Source of the DNA: Phytophthora hibernalis
Taxonomy: Eukaryota > Oomycota > Peronosporomycetes > Peronosporales > Peronosporaceae
Direction of reading: 5' to 3'
Length of the DNA: 64,000 bases
NCBI GenBank assembly: GCA_012656075.1
Contig: JAAKBF010000123.1
Location: 62,001-126,000, forward strand
The notes under the pieces are model-generated. The model saw only the letters and a list, made by a program, of their open reading frames with translations. It had not been told where the DNA came from and did not search any database. Shown piece by piece: positions 11,649 through 21,290 of the stretch (within the stretch, counting starts at the first letter, position 1; each line of letters starts with the position of its first letter). The position numbers were made by a program, and so were the translations under genes.

Positions 11649-13359
11649 ATGCCCCCGAGTAAGTGTATTACGAAGCTCTCTTGACTTTCTCACACGTGCT
11701 CAATACTGTTGCCTTTGTATTGTAGCGAGGACGCCAAGCCGGATACCACAACTACAGTCTGGATGAGCAGTTGCTCATCTGCGCGCTCGCCGACAAGTTC
11801 AAGCCACTTGGGCGCAACATGTGGGAGCATGTTGCGCTTGAGTACAACTCGCGGCGGGAAAGCAGATGGTTAGCACGAGACTTCGAGTCTCTCCGGCGCA
11901 AGTTCCGCAACTTATATGGTCATGCGAAGCCGATGGGTATCAATGACGAGATTCCGCCGAAACTGCGTCCCATCGCCCTTGCTCAAGACATTCAGAGAGC
12001 CATAGAACAAAAGCAGGAACTCTCACATCGCATGACGGTTTCGACCGTGGAGAAGACGACGCTCACTTGTTGAAAGAGGTGGACGCTGCGTTGGGGGCTA
12101 CTAGCGAAGAGCCTCTCGCCGAAGCTTCGGGCGAGAGGGCGGACGCGCTAGACGACGGAGAATCTGCTAGCATCGATGACCCAGATGACGAGGAGGAGAG
12201 CCATATGCAGGTGGAAGATATGACTCCGTTGACCCAGACTTCGCCGGGTCGTACTCAGGAGACGACGAGTGTCGGGCAAGGGACTGTGATGACACGTCTT
12301 GGTAACTTCGACACGTCTCTGGGTGAGGACATCTGGTCAGACGACGATGACGACAGTCCCTCGGCGGAGGTGGAGCCCGCAGGACCAGAGCGCGCAGGAG
12401 ACAATGCAAATCAGTCAACGTCTCCCGAGAAACTTGATCTCGGAGGACGCGTGTACGATGAGGGTGAAGAGCGAAATGTAGAGCCGTGGATTATGATTGC
12501 TACGGGCCGGCGCGATTTGGTGACGTTGGGTGAGGCCATCCTACGTTGGTTTCCCCGTCTAACGCAGCGGTGGCCACTACCTTGACGACTATCCCGACAT
12601 CCGCGCGAGCAGTAGGTCGCCCGAAGGGAGCTAAATCTCCTGCAACGCCAGCGCGACCTACGTATGCTTCCCCGACGGACCTCAGCTATCGCGTGACCCA
12701 TCTAGCGCCGTGGTCGACGCGCAGGAGATGGCGCGCAATAAATCTAAAAGCTCAGCGAGTAATCGCTTGGGGGAGGAGACCTCCGCGTCGTCCGTGACAA
12801 TCTGGAAGTCATGACTGGTAGATCTGGTAACGGAGGAGCAAAACGAGACACACCCGACAGCTCCGCATCTGGAGCTACTTATGCAAGTAACAAGCGCGCG
12901 CGCTAAAAACGACTCGATGAACGGAAGAAGGACATAGAGGAAGCTGAAGAAAAGCGTTCATCTGCTTCCTACGACATGATGCAAGTACTCGATTTCCTGA
13001 GAGAAGATACCGATCAGCGCGCAGAGATGGAGGATCGTCGACGCCGAGAGGAGAAAGAGGCCAGACTGGCTTCCGACAAACAGGAGCGGGAGGAGAGAGA
13101 AAGCTTGCGTCGTGAGGTGGCGGCAGCGGCCGAGGCTCGGCGTACCCAAGAGTTGGAGTTGGCGCGTACACTTCGCGAAGAGCAGAACCGAAAGGACTCC
13201 GAGTTAGCTGCAGAGAACCGGCGCCGATACGAAGAACGTGTGGAGAGATCGCACGGAGTCGCGGGAAAGACACGAGCAAATGCTGCTGCTGATCTCTTCG
13301 ATGCAGAGAGGCAACCAACCAGGGAACTAACACAGCGAAACCGTAAGTGCAGTGCGTAA
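11649..13359 (+). CDS. SANT/Myb-like, coiled-coil accessory protein of the Harbinger element, disrupted
   Basis: PIF/Harbinger elements encode a Myb/SANT-like DNA-binding partner that carries the transposase to the ends. Here a tiny first exon (ATG at 11649, MPPR) splices across an intron from GTAAGTG to an AG near 11729. It runs into a trihelix-like segment (NYSLDEQLLICALADKF, NMWEHVALEYN, FESLRRKFRNLYGHAKP, 11750-11935). An acidic region follows (12070-12480), then an AT-hook-like GRPKGAKSP near 12620. Last is a strong charged coiled coil (about 12905-13300; RRREEKEARLASDKQEREER). Frame steps near 12028 and 12560 and a stop near 12904 break it. Oomycete proteins with this SANT plus coiled-coil layout are very common. 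It is oriented head-on to the transposase gene. Confidence 0.7.
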
Positions 13360-13370
13360 ATGAAGTGAAT

Positions 13371-14675
13371 TTACATTAAGATCGGCAAATTGTCCTCACG
13401 CCCGTGGAAGTGCGTAGTTCTTATCTCGCTTATCCCAACTGTACGCACACAGAAGTTAGACGTGCGAAACAAATTATGCAGGCGCCGCTGTCGCTTGAGT
13501 GTGTCGAACGGAAGAGGGAGCAGAAGTCGGTGGTATACCTTCTCCACCGACCCCATACCCCACTCTGCTGACTGTCGGACAAACGTTATTGCGCTTGACA
13601 TTATCTTTGCCGCCCTGCGCACTGACGGCACCAAGCGACTGAGGTCTCCGTCCTTTAGAGGGGTCATGACTCTTCCTGTCATTTCTTTCCCACACGGGAA
13701 CGCGCTATCTGCCACGATACCATATCTGGCGTCGGGGTTGAGCTCCGGGTCGGCTAGCTTTCTCCGAAAGTCCAAACTTGTGTCTCCATCGTTCCAGCTA
13801 CCGGGACAGTTGTGCTTAGCCCAGACAATGAGACCGTCGGCGCTGAAGCACAACGTCCCGGTAACGTATACATTGTGCAGCCACCCATTATAGTGGGCAT
13901 TCTGCACGTCCGGGTGAGGAGGCTGCTGTACCTATGGGGAAGCACAACGATAACAAACAGTTAGCAGTCTCTAGTTAACAGTGAATAAGTAAGTGCGTGT
14001 ACTAACTCGGTAGTACTTCCCGTCTAAACCCCCACGTAAACTGCACCAAGTGGTGACGGCGTGCTACCAACCGGGCGAGTGCTTTCTGACGCCCTAAAGA
14101 CGACCACAGGCGAGAAGTTCCGCAAAGCTGTCGATAGTGCTTCTTCCGCCGCGTTCAACACGCGAGCTAGCGTGGATGGAGGGACGCCGAGCTCCTTGCA
14201 CAAGGAGCTCCTCTGCATTGACCCGACGTAGAAGGCGAGTAACAAACCAAGCACCTGGTGGTGCAGTTGTAACTTGCGGGGACGCCCTCCTTTAGGACGA
14301 TAAACTGGTAGGTCGTAAAACAGTTCGAATCTCGTCAACAAAATACAGAATGCATCCCTGTTCAAGAGTAGCGAACAATTCACTAAGATGTTAAAGACAT
14401 AACAATGAGCAAGATATAACTTACCGGGAAAGACTTGTCGTATTGATGAAGTTCTCGTCTGTGCCGCTGCTCCAGGTGTCCATCCGGCTAGCTTGTGCAG
14501 GGTCTTTCAAGCAGTGAAGGGAGACGCAGTGGCGCATGCGCACCAAGCGCTGCCATTCGTCGCGACAGATCTCCTCGTAGAGTCGTCGACGTAACTCCTG
14601 TTGCTTGTCAGCATTGCTCCTACGTGTTCGAGACCCAGCACACAGAGCTAGCAGAACGCTTGCTCTGTCCATCAC
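13371..14675 (-). CDS. PIF/Harbinger DDE transposase, introns and frame breaks
   Basis: This is a DDE superfamily nuclease that cuts and joins the element ends. The N-terminal exon (14675-14421) ends in DENFINTTSLSR before a GTAAGTT donor. The second exon (14395-14010) holds GRPRKLQLHHQVLGLLLAFYVG and VPPSTLARVL, a helix-turn-helix-like part, and LDGKYYR with the first catalytic Asp. An intron ends in CCCCATAG near 13935. The last exon carries VQNAHYNGWLHNVYVTG, GSWNDGDTS, GIVADSAFP (second Asp) and SAEWGMGSVEKVYHRLLLPLP, with the third acidic residue in the SAEWGM region. One base seems missing in the G-run near 14033, and one near the first splice. All three catalytic regions are recognisable. 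This DDE type is the oomycete NAHYNGW lineage, different from the one at 21241-22639. Confidence 0.82.
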
Positions 14676-14976
14676 TATCGCTCCTCTGGCAGGGAAAAGG
14701 CGGAAATGGAGCGACGGGTGCCACGCCGACGTGCGTTTCCAGGAGAGGATGGAGAGGTACCAACCGACGTCTCACTTCGTTCTAGATTTTGTCCAAGAGA
14801 CAACTGCCCCATCTGGTAACTAAACTGGGAATAAGACATTTAAACTGAAAACAGGACTTTGAACAGGACACAACCAAAGTTTGACTTCAGTTTCGGACGT
14901 CGTTTTGAAGAGTGCACTCTGAGTCATTTTTTAATAAGGGTATGCGACGGATTAAACAGGGTATAAAAAGCTTTCG

Positions 14977-15011
14977 ATAAAACTGATTTATGAGGGTTTT
15001 GAAAGGCACCC
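14977..15011 (-). repeat. Right terminal inverted repeat of Harbinger element
   Basis: Read on the minus strand it starts GGGTGCCTTTCAAAA and matches 10085-10119. The following three bases ACT duplicate 10082-10084. Confidence 0.85.
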
Positions 15012-15432
15012 ACTGCACCGTTCACTCTATTTAGTCGTGTGACCTAAATAGTCGTGCACCTTTGATAGTCACCTCACAGGTTTTGAAAAATATTTCCAAT
15101 TCTACCTTAAATCGACGAAAGAGACCGGATTCTGGTATCCGTGTGTGGCACATTATCGGCCACCTAAGGATTCATACAAAAATCAAGATGTCGGGTGTTC
15201 GACGTTCTTGACATTCTTATATTTCCGGCATACAAAAAGCAAGTAAGCTACACTACAACCCAAGACACGATGCTGGTCTTCCTCTTCTTACAGGGCTTCT
15301 TATCATGCAGACGCATCATTTGAAGCTCCTTCTTCTCTTTCGGCGTTCGGCCGTCCCGCGCGCTTTCTCGACGGCTTGTTCTGCCTTCATCCTATCACGC
15401 TCTGCCATTTCAAGCGCTTTCTGTCGGGTCAA
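15012..15432. other. No gene; short inverted repeat
   Basis: No coding family is visible. CTATTTAG and CTAAATAG form an 8-bp inverted pair around 15029-15053. The rest is unremarkable sequence between two transposons. Confidence 0.4.
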
Positions 15433-15957
15433 CTATTCCTTCGCTTGCTCTTTCTCCGCCTTAGTGCGAGCTTTATCCTCTGTTCGTTTGGCCTTGGCAT
15501 TCTCCCTGTCTACTTTCGCATTTTCTTCCTCTCCAGAGCCGCTAACATCTCTGCATGTGAAAGAAGAACCCCGCCCGAAAACTGGTCGTCCACGTACGTC
15601 CCTTGCGTCCAGTGCTTTGACTTTGGGGTGATACTCGATCTTACCGCAATGTTGACCACGTTCAGTGCAACGACAGGAAGCCGACCGACAAAGCATTTCA
15701 CCCAGTGCCGAAACAGAAACCCGTTGATGTTGGACGACTCGGTCATTGCACACACAGCATCAGGCGGCGCATCCTCCATCCACCCACTCATAAGGTACCC
15801 CTAACATCTTGGCAGCCTTCCTAATAGACGTCCCCTCTTCCACGAGCTGCATCCAGCGCTTGTATAACTCCACATCGGTTGCCGTGATTGCTGTCATGGT
15901 CTCCGTTCGATCTGGTCCAATTTTTGCTAGTGTTTTGCGAAGTAAAAATGGCGCCAA
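15433..15957 (-). pseudogene. Internally deleted pogo/Tigger-like transposase remnant
   Basis: The first part, from 15957, has a psq-like helix-turn-helix (IRKAAKMLGVP) as in pogo transposases. Within a few codons the frame shifts into what is normally the far C-terminal half of the DDE_1 domain (PPDAVCAMTESSNINGFLFRHWVKCFV, about 15690-15770). A charged coiled-coil tail follows (KAKRTEDKARTKAEKEQAKE, 15433-15490). The middle of the protein, with the catalytic acidic residues, is missing. It is therefore a non-coding deletion derivative. It lies 140 bp from the better preserved pogo element but is of a different sequence type. Confidence 0.6.
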
Positions 15958-16096
15958 ACTGCTTGTAAGTGTCCCTCTATTGTGATTTGACGAGACTTTT
16001 TATGACATGTCTTACTGAAACCAAGTATAAACATACGACAAGTGATCTGGAACAAGCCAATTATTGACATGGAGAAGAGTCTGGAACGGAGTAGTA

Positions 16097-16124
16097 CAGA
16101 CAACGACGGTGAAATCCGTACCCC
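16097..16124 (+). repeat. Left terminal inverted repeat of pogo element
   Basis: It is a 28-bp exact inverted match to 17791-17818, preceded by the TA duplication. Confidence 0.9.
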
Positions 16125-16290
16125 ATAAAAATCCGCACCCCTGCAGTGGGACGGACCAAGGCAAGTAAAAACAAAAACGAGGCAGCAAATTTTAAACATA
16201 CTTATCCAATCAGTGTGTTAGAAAATTACTGGTCCGCACGTCGATTTATCTCCCTCACCCTTTGCATTTCCCTTTGTGTAGGGAGCCGCC

Positions 16291-17607
16291 ATGGCTCCCC
16301 AAGAATCTTACTCCGTCAAGCAAAAGCGTGAAGCTTTAGACAGCATCAGTCGTATTGGCTGCAAGCCAACGACTCGAAAGCTCGGTATCCCGTTATCTAC
16401 GTTGCATGATTGGCGGAGACAAGAGAAGGAATTATTCAGCTTCAAGGGGGCACAGACAAGCAAGACGCTAAAAGACAGGGGCTAAGGGCATCGTAACATT
16501 CGGACACGACATGGTGGCCTACATGAAGGATATGCGTCGCGAAGAAGAGGTACTGCAAACATTATGGTCTGAATGTTTGCAAATTAAATTGACTTCTTTT
16601 TGTAAAGTATTTGTGTACAGGAAATATGATTGAATATATATAACAAGAGCATCCCACTTGGCTAGAGGCGTATTTAGCGACGAAGTCAAGTGACGAAAGG
16701 CGTGTAAACGCATTGATGCGCTTGTGCCAGCGGTTTGCAAACCGGTAAGAAAACTATCTTTTCTAATATTGAGCTACTTGTTTTGAAAGTGTATTATTAA
16801 CTTATCTTTTGATATTTCAACATTTTTATAATATGGTGTTTAGGCATGGGTTTTCAACGCAAAAGCCACAACATTCGAAGAAAAACGAAGCTGTACTACA
16901 GCAGACGCAGTTAGAAGTTGCAATCAAGTTTTGGAGCGAATACAGCCTTTTCCGGAAAGTGCTATCTACAACGTCGACGAAACGGCCATTTATTTCGACA
17001 CTCCACCCCACAAAATATGGGCCCTTAAGGGGAGGCGTGGATCAGCAAAAGTCAAGCATATGAAGAAGAATTCCGGAAGACTCACAGCTGTGCTCACCAT
17101 TCGGGCTGACGGTACGTTCATTTATTTTACATTTAATTTACTGTAAACTGAAACTAAGCAACGTTATTTGATTTAGGAAAAAAACTGCCAATACTCTTCA
17201 ATTTGCGAGGAATACCTGGCGGCATTGTGGAGACAAATGAGTTGCCAACATATCCAGATGGACATGTTTATACAGTCCAAGAACATGGCTGGATGGACGC
17301 AACCGTTTGGGAGTTTTATATTGAAAGTTTGCTTAAATTTGAAATAGATTCTCCCTCTGTCCTCCTTCTCGATAACTTCGATTCCCATGTATCGGAAGGA
17401 GGACATAATGTGGTAGCGGAGGCTACCTCAGCACTAGTGTACCCTGTTCCGCCAAACAGCACGTCTGTCTGTCAGCCTCTTGATGTTGGAGTTATGGGTC
17501 CACTCAAGAAAAATCTGACAGGCGTATGGCTATCAAAAAATATTAATGGTACACGCACCGCGCAGCAAAAGAGACTTGCCGCGATCAAGCGCACCATTAC
17601 AGCATAG
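16291..17607 (+). CDS. pogo/Tigger-like transposase (DDE_1), several introns, frame breaks
   Basis: The start at 16291 gives MAPQESYSVKQKREALDSIS and a psq-type helix-turn-helix (CKPTTRKLGIPLSTLHDW). After an intron comes the CenpB-like segment (HPTWLEAYLATKSSDERRVN near 16655-16740). A GTAAGAAA...TGTTTAG intron then leads to HGFSTQKP. The DDE_1 domain has the first Asp in YNVDETAIYFDTPP near 16970, the second in LLLDNFDSHVS near 17370, and the third in VCQPLDVGVMGPLKK near 17480. An intron of about 70 bp ends in TGATTTAG at 17176. The stop is at 17605-17607. Frame steps near 16480 and 16925 are of the missing-base type. All three catalytic aspartates are present. Given the perfect element ends, it is a candidate for recent activity. 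Confidence 0.78.
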
Positions 17608-17790
17608 GAAGGCATCACAGAGCACTGTGTTGTGCGTAGCTTTGAAAAGGCAATTCCAAGATACCCTGAAGTCCAAGTATAGGATAAAAAAATGTTTTTT
17701 TGCACCAATCACAAATAGCGAATCACTGATGGGTACGGATTTTTTGTCGAGATGCCCCGTTTACTTTTGTATGGCGGATACAGTTCAGTG

Positions 17791-17818
17791 GGGGTACGGA
17801 TTTCACCGTCGTTGTCTG
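17791..17818 (-). repeat. Right terminal inverted repeat of pogo element
   Basis: It is a 28-bp exact inverted match to 16097-16124, followed by TA. A shorter related word (GGGTACGGATTTTT) also occurs just inside, near 17735. Confidence 0.9.
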
Positions 17819-17950
17819 TACATACACTTTGAGGCACAACCAATAAATTTCGATAGAGACTTCTGCTTTATTGAGACGCTGCATGGTTACTACGTTAGCA
17901 AGAGAGTGGCTAGATGCCCCGTCTTTGAAAGGGCAGTAGCGACCAAAATC

Positions 17951-18206
17951 GGTGTCAAATCCCATTTTTATCATGAGGCACTCGGAGTCCGACTTTTATC
18001 ATGAGGCACTCGAGTCCGAGTTGGTGTCAAATCCCATTTTTATCTATCATGAGGCACTCGGAGTCCGAGTTGTTGTCGAGTTTGGCACTCGGAGTCCGAG
18101 TCGGACTGTTTGACAACAACTCGGACTCCGAGTGCCTCATGATAAAAATGGGATTTGACACCAACTCGGACTCCGAGTGCCTCATGATAAGGCTCCGAGT
18201 CGGAGC
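17951..18206. repeat. Foldback satellite built of a near-palindromic word
   Basis: About five copies of GGCACTCGGAGTCCGAGT (or its complement) occur here, several together with CAAATCCCATTTTTATCATGA. The copies first run in direct orientation, then in the opposite one. Bases 17996-18077 form an almost perfect hairpin with 18112-18190 (about 79-bp arms, one 4-bp and one 1-bp indel, a 34-base loop at 18078-18111). The core word is itself an interrupted palindrome. This would fold strongly in RNA or single-stranded DNA. It lies 440 bp upstream of the effector gene. Confidence 0.85.
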
Positions 18207-18492
18207 ATTGTAGCGTTTCTCTGAGGGGGTGTAGCTGACTGATACCTACCCCCACAGCAAAGTAGAGACCGTTGCGCACCCGTAGGTACTGTATGATTCT
18301 GGTGCGCGTACGGTCCTTTATTCTGGAGGCCACCATTCTGTGCTTGTCCCACCCCATCGCTTACAAAAGCAAGTAAATTGAGAAGCAGAAGACAGAGCAA
18401 TTTCTGGAATTAAATGTCTCACAACGGTGCAAGGACTCTTGCAGGAGACTCTGCCATGTTAACAAAGCCTCATGATAATACCGGTAAGCGGA

Positions 18493-18513
18493 GGAACTTC
18501 CTCAGGAAGTTCC
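18493..18513. repeat. 21-bp palindrome upstream of effector gene
   Basis: GGAACTTCCT, one base, then AGGAAGTTCC form a perfect inverted repeat 130 bp before the effector start codon. It could be a regulatory protein site, but this is inference. Confidence 0.5.
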
Positions 18514-18643
18514 CCAAGAAGGTGCGCGCATGAGCATGTTTAGGCTGTGCATAATCCGGATCTTTGCTGTGTCGCGCACCGAAAATCGGTGGTTCATGCA
18601 CTGCACAGGATCGACTTCGACCACCTCCCCAGTTTCACAAAAT

Positions 18644-20106
18644 ATGAGGCTGTACCACGTCCTAAGCCTTCTTGTCTTGGCGGTATCTCCCTCCCCAGCA
18701 GCGATGCTTTCTCGGTGGCAAAAGAACCCGACCTAGCCACGATCTTGACAAAGGCTTCGATCACTACTTATACTTCGACTGATCCCATCGCTCCTGATAC
18801 AAACGAGAGAAGGTTTCTGAGGGTGGCTAGCGTGGAAGACGACTCCAGCTACTTCTTCAAAAATATTGACAACGACGAAGACAAACATGACGATTCTGAA
18901 CTGAAGAAGTCCATTTCAAACGACGCGGAGGAGAGAACAGGTGGAGAAGGAGGTCTGAATGCACTTAAGTCTTCCAAAACGTTCAAGTCGTTGCAGAAAT
19001 CACTGTCAAAAGCTGCGAATACCTTCAGTGAGAAAGTATCACCAGCTTTACCACTCAAGTCAAAGATGCATGTATGGTCGAGGAACGGAAAGTCGCTTGA
19101 CTATGTCAAGAAAAAGTTGGGATTGGATCAGATGACCGCCTCTGCGTTCACTGGAGCCAAGAACTACAAGCTCTACGACGACTTCGTGACATCCCAACTA
19201 CCGATTTGGGCGAAGAAGGAGCTAACCCCCAACGAAGTCATGGTCACGTTGGGTATTGAAAAGCTGTCGGGGAGGGGCTAACAAGCAACCCGAATTTCAA
19301 ATATTTCGATGAATTTGTGAAGACCCAAATCTTGGTGTGGGGGAAGAAGGGTCTCTCCCCGACGATGTCTTGGTTCGATTAGGATTGAACACGTTGTCCG
19401 GAACAGCGCGCACAAATGCTGTGAACCACAAATACTACGAGGCGTTTGTGGTCAACCAAATGCAGTCTTGGTTGAAGAACAATCTCCCGTTGAATGATGT
19501 CATGGCGAAGTTGAAACTGGACGAGCTGTCGGGCAATGCGCTTCGGTCCCACCCGAACTACAGATACTACAAAGACTTTGTGATCAACAAATTGAAAAGC
19601 TGGGCTGTGGATGATGAGATTTCCTTCGACGATATACTGGTGCGGTTGGGCCTAAAGAATTTGCAGGGGCAACACTGGAATCCCATCCGAATTATACATT
19701 CTTAGTAAAATTCAGCAAGAACAGAAACGAATATCGAGAGGAAGGCTGGCTGAAACAGAAACTCTCATCGTTCGAAGTGTGGAAGAAGCTGGAAGTAAAT
19801 CGAGTGAATCCAGCGATACTTCGAAGTTCGTCCGTGTACGAGATCTACAAGAATTACGTCAACATGATGGATAACTACATTATCGGTCTGGTGCACGATG
19901 GTTTTACCGTACCAAAGTTGATCAGCAAGGACGCCACTGTACAGGAGCTGCAGTCAAAGACGTTGATTTGGGTGGCAGCAAAAAGGCCGGAGTGGTATGT
20001 GAAATATTCTTTGGGTCTGGATGGCTTAGACGACGCGGCGCTGAAAGAAGCAGCAAACTACCAGTTTTTGGAGCGCTATCTGAATGGAATTAAGTTTATT
20101 GACTAA
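18644..20106 (+). CDS. RxLR effector with tandem WY/LWY modules, several frameshifts
   Basis: This is a secreted host-targeting effector of the oomycete RxLR class. The ATG at 18644 starts a hydrophobic signal peptide (MRLYHVLSLLVLAVS). About 45-50 residues later is RFLR, an RxLR motif, within an Arg-rich start of the processed domain. About 45 residues beyond it, in an acidic stretch, is an EER motif. The C-terminal part is a row of roughly six repeats of about 45 residues. Each has a Trp, a V..LGL..LSG core and a YYxxFV helix, the WY/LWY pattern known from suppressor-type effectors such as P. sojae PSR2. Frame steps near 18700, 19271, 19355 and 19672 are all missing-base type. The stop is at 20104-20106. 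It may be a silenced allele or a real gene with sequence errors. The host target is unknown. Confidence 0.85.
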
Positions 20107-20190
20107 CGTTAATGATCACGACTTCGTGAAATGAAGTTGAAAACACTTGCGATTACTACAGTAATTACTCCGAAGTATGATTCTGGGATC

Positions 20191-20418
20191 GAGGGGGTGA
20201 AAGTAACTCGCTTTGCAGGCCGAAACAACGCCTGCGGTTTAAAAATCCGTGTGCGCAGCACGCGGGCTTCTACCCAGGACCGAGCAGGGTCACACCTATT
20301 AATAGCTCAGCTTAGAGTTGGGTCACCGCTCTCAGGATTTTCAAGGGTGAGCCTCGGGTGTAGTTTCCTGTCGGCATCTCCGACTTTCACGATTTGAAGC
20401 CTGATGACATCCGTCCTC
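20191..20418 (+). repeat. Dispersed repeat, copy 1
   Basis: This segment is about 75-80% similar to 37032-37253 in the same orientation. The best conserved part is ATCCGTGTGCGCAGCACGCG followed by an AGCAGGGTCACACCT block, and the end has GATGACATYCGTCCTC. The element type is unknown; it could be a SINE or a solo terminal repeat. Its right end overlaps the 41-bp inverted repeat. Confidence 0.6.
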
Positions 20419-20440
20419 CAGCCGACTTCAAACTTTATAC
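20400..20440 (+). repeat. 41-bp inverted repeat, left copy
   Basis: It is identical to the reverse complement of 24229-24269. The first part is also the end of the dispersed repeat. Confidence 0.8.
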
Positions 20441-20454
20441 GATAAGTTATGTAT

Positions 20455-21290
20455 GATTCTGAACAACATCGTTGCATCTAAAATAAATTTCTTAATTTTA
20501 CCTATTTTCCAATTAATAAGCCTACATCTAGTACTGTCAGATCGTTTACCAAACTATTATCTAGCGCATTCTGACAGAGTAACTTGTTTTATTATATATT
20601 TTTTCAAATTGTTTTTATAACTTTAAATTTATTTTTGTTTTTCGTTGTTACACAAAATATAAAAAGAATCTATTTTATTTTAAAGACTTTTTATTCATTA
20701 CAGGATTTATAATATAACTTTCTTGGGTAAAATAATTCGATTTTTATTAATAGTGTTTTTTAATATGTTATTTCTTTATTAAGTATATCTGAGCCAACCT
20801 ATTGCTCTGGTCTTGAATCTAATTCAAACAATAATGTAACTGAAATACCTATAACTACTGTCGTGATATACTAACCTGTTCTAAGGAACAATTAGCTCTG
20901 AAAGGTTATAACATCGTAATTAGTATTAAAGGTCCAAGCAACAACCACATTTTTTTAAATTTTGTTTAAGTTGATTAATTTTTTGAAATGATTTAAAAGT
21001 TATTCTTAAAAGAAACATAATTTTAATGATAAAATTGTCTGGAGGCACCGACACAAAGATTTCAGTCTTTTACTCTAACCAACTGAGCTATCCAGAGTAT
21101 ATGCATCTTTTAATAAATTTATATTTAATTGTGAATATGTTAAAAATAGTTTTTACCTCGTAATCTAAACTGTTTATTTTTTTAATTGTTTCTTCTTTAT
21201 AAATCATTTAATTTTTATACCCTTTTCATATACAGGTGAAATGTCACCTATATATGCATTCGGTTTTTATGGTGGACTTGGTGTTCTTAT
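20455..21290. other. AT-rich segment resembling mitochondrial DNA (possible NUMT)
   Basis: Composition changes abruptly to about 75-80% A+T, against about 50% around it, and returns to normal near 21300. It contains a damaged tRNA with mitochondrial character (21037-21097). No nuclear transposon domain is visible. Oomycete mitochondrial genomes have this composition. The identity of any protein gene fragment could not be settled by eye. Confidence 0.45.
21037..21097 (-). tRNA. Degenerate tRNA-Phe-like (GAA) sequence lacking the T arm
   Basis: Read on the minus strand, CTCTGGATAGCTCAGTTGGT gives an acceptor strand and D arm. AAAGACTGAAATCTTT is an anticodon arm with GAA in the loop, and TGTCGGTG and CCTCCAGA follow. 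The T stem-loop between GGTG and CCTCC is missing, so it is a tRNA relic rather than a working gene. The AT-rich surroundings suggest mitochondrial origin. Confidence 0.5.

Larger units (their letters stand above)
10085..15011. mobile_element. PIF/Harbinger DNA transposon, complete ends, about 4.9 kb
   Basis: Both ends begin GGGTGCCTTTCAAAA as inverted repeats, and the similarity continues for about 35 bp (about 31 identical). The element is flanked on both sides by ACT (10082-10084 and 15012-15014), a 3-bp target duplication as expected for PIF/Harbinger. Inside are a DDE transposase on the minus strand (13371-14675), a SANT/Myb-like DNA-binding protein on the plus strand (11649-13359) and an additional spliced open frame (10429-11508). 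It lies 110 bp past the CorA stop codon. Confidence 0.85.
16097..17818 (+). mobile_element. pogo-type Tc1/mariner DNA transposon with perfect ends
   Basis: The two 28-bp ends starting CAGACAACGACGGTGAAATC are exact inverted copies (16097-16124 and 17791-17818). Each end is flanked by TA (16095-16096 and 17819-17820), the duplication typical of the Tc1/mariner/pogo superfamily. The 1722-bp interior encodes a pogo/Tigger-like transposase on the plus strand. Perfect ends suggest recent insertion. Confidence 0.9.

Noticed and set aside
21037..21097. Functional tRNA gene
   Set aside because: The T arm is missing and the acceptor ends pair only partly, so it is listed as a relic.
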